This document shows, one piece after another, positions 24,301-35,261 of a stretch of DNA of 64,000 nucleotides. Both the position numbers and the translations under genes were made by a program. Each line of letters starts with the position of its first letter. Positions within the stretch are counted from its first letter, which is position 1. Under the pieces are notes generated by a model. That model had not been told where the DNA came from, searched no databases, and saw only the letters and a list, made by a program, of their open reading frames with translations. Source of the stretch: Siderastrea siderea (Eukaryota; Cnidaria; Anthozoa; Scleractinia; Rhizangiidae); assembly GCA_964030785.1 (NCBI GenBank), contig OZ034968.1, positions 74,570,427 through 74,634,426 on the forward strand. The letters are read 5' to 3'.

Positions 24301-27300
24301 AAACTTGCCTCAAACGTTAAAACCAGATTATGTTGTGCCACATGACAGGTTTTTGATATCCCAAAATAATTTCCAGGACTGGCTTAGTGTTTGGAGAATG
24401 GATGTTTCTGAAGAAAATCCAAACAATAAAGACCTTTTTGTGTTTGCAAGGGAAACGAAAGAAAAGTTTACTGATTTGGTTGAAAACGAAATCCAAAAAT
24501 TAAAAAGCGTAAAAGTAAGTTTTGGTTTACAAGTAGAGTTTTCAATTGAGAGAGATGGTGGAACACAGTACATGGAACATTATTTTCGAGAAAATGAACC
24601 GCACGTTTTCAACAGAAATGACGAGGACCAGATAAAAACAGAATTCGACAGATTTGTTGAAAGAATAAAGGGTGAAATGGAGTCTTGGTCAGAGCGGGGC
24701 TCAGGATGGGTTCTTGAAAAAATAAATATTGCATACGTCAATGTTGCAACCTATAAGCCACTGCGCGTTGGAACATATTTACCTCTTCCAGTCAATCTGG
24801 CAAAAAAGAAGGCAATAATTAACGTGAAAAACAGAGACAATGAATGTTTGAAGTGGGCACTCAGAGCTGCTTTATTCCCTCCAAAAGATGGAAATCACGC
24901 GGAAAGACCAAGCAAATATCCTGTTAACGATGGTATTAACTACGAAGGAATCGATTTCCCAACACCGGTAAAACATATAGACAAGCTTGAAGCTCAAAAC
25001 AAAAACCTAGCAATAAACGTATTTGGCTGGGAAAACAATTGTGTGATTCTGCATAGGATAAGTGAAAAAGAAAAAAGCGTGCCGCGGATAAACCTGATGT
25101 TAATTGAGTCGGGGATTATACAACACTATTGTTATGTAAAACGGGTGAGCGCTTTGCTCTACGATCAGACAAAAAATAGAAACGCAAAACACTACTGCAT
25201 GATGTGTCTGACAGGTTTTTCAAGAGCAGACTTGCTTGAGAACCACAAAAAATATTGCAATGGTGTGAATGGCAGGCCGACAAGGATCGAGATGCCGGAA
25301 GAGGGAAAAAACACCCTTTCTTTCCGAAATCATCATAAACAGATGAAGGTTCCATACGTGATATATGCTGACATTGGGGGTTTGATTAGAAAGATTCTTG
25401 GTGGTGAGATTGGGCCAGAGAGCAAGAAAAAAAGCTACACAGAGAAGACCGAATGGCATGAGGCATGCGGGTATTCTTACATGGTTGTAAGAATCGACGG
25501 TGAAGTTTCAGGGTCAAAGGTTTACAGGGGCGAAAACGCTGTTAGAACGTTTTTAAATGACATTCTGCAGGAAGAGGTGAAAATAAGAGACAGTTTAGCA
25601 GAAAAAAAGCCGATTGTGATGGAGCCGTATGACTGGGTAAAATTCAAAAGTGCAACTGATTGCCATATTTGTAACAAAAGTTTGATAAAAGATGAATTCT
25701 TAGACTCTTTACCGGTTTGGAGCATAGAAGGCGGTGAAGGCAGTGAAAAATGCAGTTATAAGGGTCAATGGCACAAAAAATGTTTTTACAGAGCACAGAA
25801 AGAACAACAATGGGGTATTCTTAGGCTAAAAAGATTAACAGACAAAAAAGACCAGTTGGAAGCACAATCACAGGAAAATTGTAATTTCTGTGGAAACTCT
25901 TTACTTCAGAAAAACTTCAGAGACGCAGTAAAAGACCATTGCCACATAACGGGTAGGTACCGCGGAGCCGCGCATAACGAATGCAATTTGAAACTTCGTA
26001 TAAACCCCAAGACGTACCAAATACCAGTTGTGTTCCACAACCTGAGGGGCTACGATGCACACCATTTAATGCAGGCAATGTCAAAGCTTGAAAAAGAGGT
26101 AAAATGCATTGCCAACAACATGGAGAAATACATTACATTTTCAGTTGGTAATATTCGGTTTATCGACAGCTTGAACTTTTTGCAAGCGAGCCTTGATTCA
26201 CTTGTAAGCGCAACACCAAAGGAGTTATTGAAAATAACATCAACCATTTCAAAAGGAAGCGACCCGCTTTACAAAAAAGGTATCTACCCTTACGAGTATA
26301 TGGACTCATGGGGGAGATTTAGCGAGACAAAGCTTCCTGACAAAGAAAAGTTTTACAGCAAGCTGAACGATGAGCACATAACAGACGAAGAGTATGAGCA
26401 CGCGAAGACTGTTTGGGAGACTTTTGAATGCAAAACGCTGGGCGATTATCATGATCTTTACGTGAAAACGGATGTCGCACTGCTGGCTGATGTTTTTGAG
26501 AACTTGCGAAACCTGTGCCAAGAGCAGTACGGGTTAGATCCGGCTCATTATTACACGTCGCCAGGACTTTCCTGGGACGCGCTCTTGAAAAAAACGGGGG
26601 TTGAGCTTGAGTTATTCACAGACCTTGAAATGCATTTATTCGTGGAAAGGGAAATGCGGGGTGGAATTTCAATGGTAAGCAAAAGACACGCTAAGGCAAA
26701 CAACCCGCTAGTACCGGACTATGACCCCAGCAAACCAAAAAAATACATCATGTATCTAGACGCGAACAACCTTTACGGATGGGCAATGAGCAAGGCACTC
26801 CCGAAAAGAGATTTTAAATGGAAACGTGTAATGCCGAATGAGGAAGAAATAATGAAGAAAAAAGAAAACGCAAAAAATGGGTGGATTCTTGAGGTTGATC
26901 TTGAATATCCAGCAGAACTGCATGAGCAACACAACAGCTATCCACTGGCTCCGGAGAAAAAGATTGTAAAAAAAGAATGTATGTCTGACTACCAAAAGAG
27001 GTTGATGAAAGACCTTGATTTGAAACCGCCGGACAGTGAGAAGCTGCTGCTGACACTTGAGGACAAAAGCAACTATGTCGTGCATTACAGAAACTTGCAG
27101 TTTTATCTGAAGCAGGGAATGAAACTGAAGCGCGTACACAGGGTGTTGGAGTTCGAACAAGAATGCTGGATGGAGCCGTACATCCGGATGAATACAGAAT
27201 TCAGGAAAAACGCAAAGAGCGACTTTGAAAAGAACTTTTACAAGCTCATGAATAACTCAGTTTTCGGCAAAACCATGGAAAACCTGCGTAACCGTGTTGA

Positions 27301-30300
27301 CATAAAAATAGTGAGAAGCAATAAGACAGGCAAAATAAGGAAATTGGTTGCCACCCCTTTGTACTCAAGGCATGTTATGTTTTCAAACGACCTGTTCGGA
27401 ATCGACATGCGCAAAAGCCGGCTGCTGCTCAACAAGCCGGTCTACACGAGGATGACAATACTTGACAACAGCAAAATATTGATGTACGACTTTTTCTACA
27501 ACGAGCTGAAAAAAAAATATGGCCCAAAGTGCGAACTTTTGTACACAGACACCGACAGCCTTCTTGTTGAAATTGAAACTGATGATGTATACAAAGACAT
27601 CGAAAAAAACAAAGATCTTTATGATACGAGCGACTACCCGAAGGAGCATCCACTTTACTCAAATATAAACAAAAAGGTCTTGGGCAAAATGAAAGATGAA
27701 TGCAATGGAACACCAATTGTAGAGTGTGTTTGTCTTAGACCAAAAATGTATTCTATCTTGAAAGCTGACGAAAAAAATATAAAAAAAGCAAAGGGTGTAA
27801 AAAAGAGTGTTGTGAATAAAAAAGTTATGCATGAACATTACAAGGAAACTCTTTTTGGTAAGGAGCAGAAAAGGCATGGAATGAACATTATTCGAAGCGA
27901 GGGGCATTTGTGAGGTGCATTTGATTCAAAGCGATGGATATGTGACGATGGTATTCATACAAAAGCTTATGGGTACAACGAAATGCCAACATTAACATAT
28001 GATGAACTTATAGAGTTAGATGCCGAAGTTTTAAAGTTGCTCGGGGGGGTAATTGAATGTTTGGAGGGACAACCAGCAGTTCTTCACGCACGAAGCCGCG
28101 CTTGGGACCGTCGAACAAATAGTAGAGAACGGGTTGATTTGGTTTGGTAAAAGATCTTTCAATGCTGTAAACTTTCAAAGACCAGATTGGATCTGTAGCT
28201 CTTTTTACACCGCCTTCAAGCTCGCCAGGTTGGTAGAGATAGCGCACATTAACGAGAGAGGGGAGCTTTTTTCCCTTTGCCCAACAGGCCTTGAATAAGG
28301 TGTCGATGGCTTTGCAGAAACATATTTTTCTTTAATGGCAACGGCGGGTTTCTTGCCGGTAAGGCTTGTTACCTCGTTGTTCAGAGCGGCAACAACTTGA
28401 GGAAGCCTTTTCACCCACGAAGTAGACCGTTGACCCTCAGGGAGGCGCATTTCAACTCCATATTGGTGGCCAAACAGCCGTTCAGCCAGGGTGCGGTTGA
28501 ATCTTTCAACAATTGCTTGATCACGGTGAATATCCACACGACCACGTCTAACCTCGACATTATGTTTTGAAAGCAGTTGATTCACAGCACCCATAAACTC
28601 ACGACCAGGATCGACTTGAAGCAGTTTCGGCCACTTCAAAGGACCACGATTATAAATCCGTTCCAGAGCAGCTGCGACTTCTTTTGCCTCTTTTGTGGTC
28701 AACGGTTCGGCTTCTTTGTATCGAGAGGCCACATCTACCACTGTGAGAGCATATTTAAAAGTTTTACGGGAGCGTGGTGGGCGATCGTGTGGGAGATACA
28801 GAAGATGGGCTTGGTGAACTTTGTTTGGAACAGGAACATCAAATTTCGGTCTTGGAATGTACGGTGGGGCTGGTAAATAAACCTGCCAAAGAGCTTGCTT
28901 CATCAACCAGTTTTGAGCCACATCTTCCGAAACTTTCGCTGCCTGGGCTAATTTCTTAATTGCTGCAAAACCTTTCCAATACCCTTGCGGGCTGTAATAA
29001 ATTTTTGACAACTTACTTAAAACGCGTGAGCTCATTGTATACTATACACAATAAAAAATGGACGACCCGTTTGGTTGTTTGCAAGGTGAGAAAATTTCGT
29101 CGAAAATAATTCAAGAAATGTTGCAAAAAAATGAAATAAGCCTATTATCAAAAAAGATTGATCGTTGTCCTTCATGCGAGGAGCAATTAATTTATGTGGT
29201 GAATGAGTTCTGTCGTGCATGTCCAAAATGTGGTAGAGAGTTTGAATTTGATGATGATGAAAAGTTTCAAGAACAAAATTGGAGAAGAAGTTCCACTGCT
29301 CTTCCAACGAATAATGATTATTTAAAAAGTGTTTTGCGAAAATGGAACATTAAAGAAATGTTTTCTTCCAGCGAGGTAGATTTTCTTGGTAACGTTATTG
29401 CTCAATTTCAGAAGATGTCCGGCAAGTCAGTGAACTATCCCTATTTTCTGTACAATTATTTTGAAATAGTACCTTCTGAATGCTGGCCAAAGAAAAAAGA
29501 AATTATGGAATCTATTTCTAATCACCTTCCAAACAGCTTAGAAAGTTGGCAGTACGCAAAACATGAGTTTTATAAATGGTGGTTGAAAGCCAATCAAGGT
29601 TCTTCATAAACATTTTCATATTTGCCTGTTTTTGGATTTTTTACCAAACGCATGACAGTACCCTTTTTCGGATGAGTCCAAAATTTCTTGCTTGTGACAC
29701 CAGTTGGTCCTGTGAAAGCATTTTTCGCAATATCACCTGACCAATACCGATCGAATACATGTTCTGTGGAAGGAATAATTTTTTTTGTCAAAGTTTCAGC
29801 AAAATTAACTGCTTCCAACGGTTTGTCCAAAACACCAGTCCCTTTTTTTTGTTTTTTCAAACCCAAACCTAACTTTTGTTTAGCATTGATTGCATTTCTT
29901 GCAGCCGCATGACCCCACTGCCTTTGTTTGTAAGGAACTGCGTCAAGAGACTTCACCATTTTTTTATCCGCTTTGTTTTTACATTTTTTGAGATTTTCAC
30001 CATATTTTTTTTCACGGTTGGAACAAACATCATAATCAACATCATGTTGCATTGCAATCGCATCTGTTGCACCTGTTGGTTGTTGATATATTTCAAGAAT
30101 TTCACCCGTTTCTGGATCGTATTTCACCTGCTTTTCAAGAGGATTGTATGGCCCTGTGAAATTATGTCCCGGCAATGTCCAACCTTTTTTTGGTTTCGGA
30201 AATTTTCCAATTGCTGCATGTATATCAAACCCAGCTCCATCCAAATCAGGTCTGTCAGTTTTGTAACGTTGGTTTGGTCGAACTTTAGTTGAAAGTTGAT

Positions 30301-33300
30301 TTAACATTTCACTTCCAACTTTTTGAATAACTGGGCGGGCTTTCTCAAGAGTGTAATTTATTGCTTTCTTTTGCAGTTTTGGGTCTCTCATTGCTTCAGA
30401 AGTGTAATATCTTCCAGCTTCAACACTTTTTTTCGCAAGATATGGGATTCCTTTTGTAATTGCAAGATCACCGACTGCCATAGCAACGTCACCGAATATT
30501 CCACTGCCCTCCGCAAGGGAGGGCTCACCTAGTTTCCCGGCAAATAACTTGATTTCATTTTTCCACAACTAGCGCATTTTGCTTTCAAGAGTTTTCGATT
30601 GTTCTTTGTGATTACAACTTTTTCGGTTCCCTTCACATTGGGGGTGTTCCGCTCTTCTTTCACACAGTACATTTCTATTGTATATTTTAAGAAAAATAAT
30701 TTTTCACTATTTTTTCATTTTGAAGTAAATCGTTGGAGAACATTTTCAAAATGTCAGCAAAACTTGTTCCTTTATTTCTTTCGTTTAAAAAGAGAAGGCA
30801 GTAGTAACCACATCTCACACTTTGTTCCCATTGAATTTGGTTATCATTTCTGAAAAAATGTGTCATCCCATGCATTGACATTTCTTTTTCACATTCCAAA
30901 GGTGGTGGAAGCCCAAATGAATCGAAATACTCATAAAGACCTTTTCCTTTTGGCCAACAACATACCCAGTGAGTTCCCAGCGCCAAAACTCAAACCTGCA
31001 CTCGCTAATGCTCCAAGGGCTGGCCTTATCAAAGGTCGTGCCAAACCTAACATAGCAGAAAACAAATTTCCACCACGCTGCGCAGTATTCTGAATCTGTG
31101 TCTGGCTAAATTTTATTACCATTCCTTTCCCTTCCGCCGATCTTTTTTTCAATCGCTTGATTTGAGTTTCAGTGAGAAGAAGTTCGTCACCACGCCCAAT
31201 TTGGTCTGGTTTGACTTTCAGACCAACAGGCATCTTTGTTACATAACCTTTTTGAAGTTTCTTTTTCTGACCATCAGTCAGTGCGATTTTATATTGATGA
31301 TAAGTTGTGCTCATTGTGTGTATATTATATTCAGATTTTTTTTTTCAATTTTTTTCTAGACGACAACAAGCTCATTACCAAGTTGTTTCAGAACAAATTC
31401 TTGTTCATTCAAAACCGCGGCGAAGATTTTATAATCTTGAGCGTTAGCAGGTTCGTTAAGTTTGTAATGAAAATAAAGGCTTTGTGGGTCCCCTGTCAAA
31501 CTTTCTTTGGCATTTCGTAAATCGAAGTATATAATTGGGTATAACTTCTCAAAGTTTGCGACTTGTATCTGAACGCCGGTGTTGTAGTCGTTTTTTCTGT
31601 ATCTAAAATTGATCAAATCCTTCAAAATTCTTAGTTTAAACTCATTATCGTATTCAATCTGAGGGTAAAAGTTTGTCCCGCATTGGAGGCTGCAAGTTTT
31701 CAATTTTGCCGAGGCATCACCATCGATATCAAATGTGTCAAAAAAGTAAGGATTTTGTTCGTAACGATTTATTTTACGAGCTTGTTTAAAGAATACAAAG
31801 ACATGTTTGGGGTTTTTTATTCCACTCCCAATCATGAACATACCACTCTCGTCCCTTCTTTCACTCAAAGAAAAAATATTTTCTTTCAAGTATTTCCATT
31901 GGGTTGGTTTTAAGAAATTTTCATTTACAAAGGTCTGTCCTTTACCAGTGAAATGTAATTGTGGAACCCATAATTCTAATTTGCGAACAACAATTCTTCG
32001 AGCTGTTCCATCATTTTGGTAAATCAATTCTCTATCATTTTGTAAAGTAATAAGAAACTCAAGTTGCATTGGTGGCAGCAGCCTGTCGGAAGGCTGAATT
32101 GTTGTCTGAACCATCTTTCCACCATGTGATAGAAGCGCCCTTGATTGCATTCCAGTATTCGACGCATTTGCATCAGTTGCTGTGGTTGCGTCAATGTCAA
32201 GATACCAAAACTGATCTTTTGCCACGCTTCTTGAAAAATCATCAGAAAATTCAAGCAGATTTTTGACGAAAATGAATTTGGATATTATTCGCATAGTAAA
32301 GTTCTTTGCCAGATGTGTTGACCCTCAAACTTTTTATCAATGAAAAAGAACCTCCATTTGCTGTTGCTTCAAACTTGTAATCTACGCGGAAAAAGGCATT
32401 ATACCAATCATAAAAATTGTCCCTGTCCATCGACTTGAAAGTGTAACCCTCTTTCTCTTGAGTGTCACCATTAGCGCAGGGCTTGAAATAATTTTCCGAA
32501 TGGCGTCGGTCAAGTTGTCCGGTCAAACCTATTTTTACTCGGACACAACCCATTTTTGGCCGGACAAACATCCATTACGTCATATCTCTGTAAAATCCCC
32601 CCCCCCCCCCCCCGCATAATGTATACATATCAAACAAGTACATTTTCTACGCCTTTATTGGTTGTCCAATACACCCGCACCGTAACGGACCGTGAGATTA
32701 TGGTTTCGGTCCGTAGTGTTCGTACGGACCGTGACACCCACATACGGATTGTAGAGAAGGGTTGACGGTCCGTAACTTGCATCTCATTAGTGAGACTTAG
32801 AATATTTCACTCTTGTTATCAGAGGGAGACACCGTGTACCGCACTTACGGTCCGTATAGAAGAATTCACGGTCCGTCAAATGCGTCTCATTAGTGGGTGT
32901 TAGAATGTTTTACTCTTGTTATTAGAGAGAGAGATCTTGCTGTCGGTCCGTACAGTTCGTACGGACCGCGAACTTCAGATTATTTCACGCTTGTTATCAG
33001 AGGGAGATATCTTTTTGACGGACCGTACAGTTCGTATACGGACCGTGAACTTCAGATACGGTCCGTACAGGAGAGTTCACGGTCCTAAAATTGCATTTCA
33101 TTAGTGGCACTTAAATATTTTACTCCTGTTATCAGAGGGAGATATCGGTTTGACGATCCCTACATTTCGTACGGACCGTGAACTAGCCTGTTCCAAGCAT
33201 TCTCCTGGTTTTCTATCCCGTTCTTTCGCTCGTGCTCCACTATCTGAACGCCTAGAACAGGCTAACCGTGAACCGCACACACGGTCTGTACAGAAGTGTT

Positions 33301-35177
33301 TACGATCAGTAATTTGCATCTCGTTAGTGGATTCTCTGTATACTACTTATGCGCCGATCAATTCGAAACTTCAACACCCCCCCCCCCCCCCCCGGGCATA
33401 CCCCGGGCATTTGACTGTGCATCGTGTCCGGGGAGGGGGGAATTTGAACGTTGCATTGGGAGGGTGGGGAATTTGAACCGGATTTATCTCTTGTTCTGAC
33501 GTAAAACGCTCGTGAGTTTTTTCGCCGGTTTTTGCAGGGTTTGACGGATTTACAAGACAGAATGTCGCCTTTGTTTGTGAATAACTTTTTCAAAAGGGTC
33601 TTCAAAAGAAGTTTGAAGGTGTCATTACGGCCTATCTCTCTCTGGAAGGCGTGTAAAATGTTTGATTGAAGACGAAATTCGTCTTTGAGGAGAGGTAGTT
33701 CAGTACTAATTGGTGGGGCATTTGAACGGCTTTTTTGCCCCGACGGGAGGGAATTTGAACAAGCCAATCTTCAAAAGTTCAAATGCCCGGGGGTTGCCCG
33801 GGGGGGGATGTTGAACTTTCGAATTGATCGGCGCATTACCCTTAGTTAATGGTTGGCATTTTAATGTTTTGTTTGCAGGGTACGAACGAAGGCAGAATAC
33901 GCATGAAAGCAACATTCATCTATGAATTGTCTCGTGCAGCAGTGTTATTCTATTTTTACGAAGAGCGCAATCGATAGTCTCCTAAGCAGCCGGTTTTATT
34001 GTCACCACGCAACGCTCCTGTCGATACAAAAACGGCTGTGTAGATAAAGAATACTGAGACTAAGAACGGGATAACTTACGTGGTACATTTTTTGATGAAT
34101 GAGTTTTCGAAGTGAGGTACTCAAAGTGGTCCAAACCGTAATAAAACCACGCAGTTACAGCCGAGATGTACGATTTATAAAAAGTAATCACTGCATTAGA
34201 GGTGCGAGTGTTTAAGGCACAATGGTAACGACGCAGTGGGTAATACAAAAAAATTGGTAGGAGGTGCGAGTTTTCTAAGCTCAAAGAGTACAAACCTGTG
34301 GGAATGAAACGGCAGTTTTCATTGATGAAACCCAAATTCGTATTAGCAGTTTACACGCGCAAGAGTAAAAAGAAGAATATTTGAAACAAATGACATCATT
34401 CATAGCCTTCTAGAAAATGACGAGGATTAAAAAAATATGTGGAAAGTATTTTGAACAAACGCGGCTCAAACCATCTTGAAACAAGAAAGGAGGTGTTAAG
34501 TTTGGAGCCTATTATGGCAAAAGAAAACGGAGTGCTTATTGTTGACACGCTTTGAGTAGTTTTGCTTAACCCGTGAAACAATATTAAATAACGAGGCATA
34601 ATCATAGTTGTCTTACCCTGCACATCTCCACATGGCTTCTATAGAAGGAGTAATTGACATAACAGTTCGCTTTTAGAACTCCGTTATCAGTTTGCGCGAC
34701 GCTTATAGAACGAGTAATAGACATGTTATCGTCTTCTATTTCGTGTACCTCGCACGCTTCGTACGTACGCTTAAATAACGGGGCATAATCATAGGAGTGA
34801 TCGACATATTACTCTCTTCCCTTTCACGTATATCGATCGCTTTGTTTGTCTCTTGGAGAGCGGCGCTTTTAGAACCCTGTCATCAGTTTGTGCAACGTTT
34901 ATAGAACGAGTGATAGACATATTACCGTCTCCTCTTGGTGTATCTCGCTTGCTTCGTACGTAAGGTTAAATGGTGAGGCCCTCTTAATTCGTTTCTAATA
35001 TTTCAATATCAGCATTTTAGTATTTTAGTTAAATTTTATCTTGTTATATTTTCACAGTGCCCTATTGAAAACCACCTTGCGTGATATTAGCCCTCCAAAC
35101 GCGGTAAGCGGCCGGAGCGCGGAGAGGCGGCTGTATTCGCAGGCTAGCGTGATATAGGCCATCTGTATAAAGAATTG

Positions 35178-35261
<84 letters not shown>

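Noticed and set aside
28262..28275. Programmed -1 frameshift in the integrase
   Set aside because: The A6 run is present but the in-frame codons (GAA AAA AGC) do not make a canonical X XXY YYZ site, and other genes of the element are also broken.
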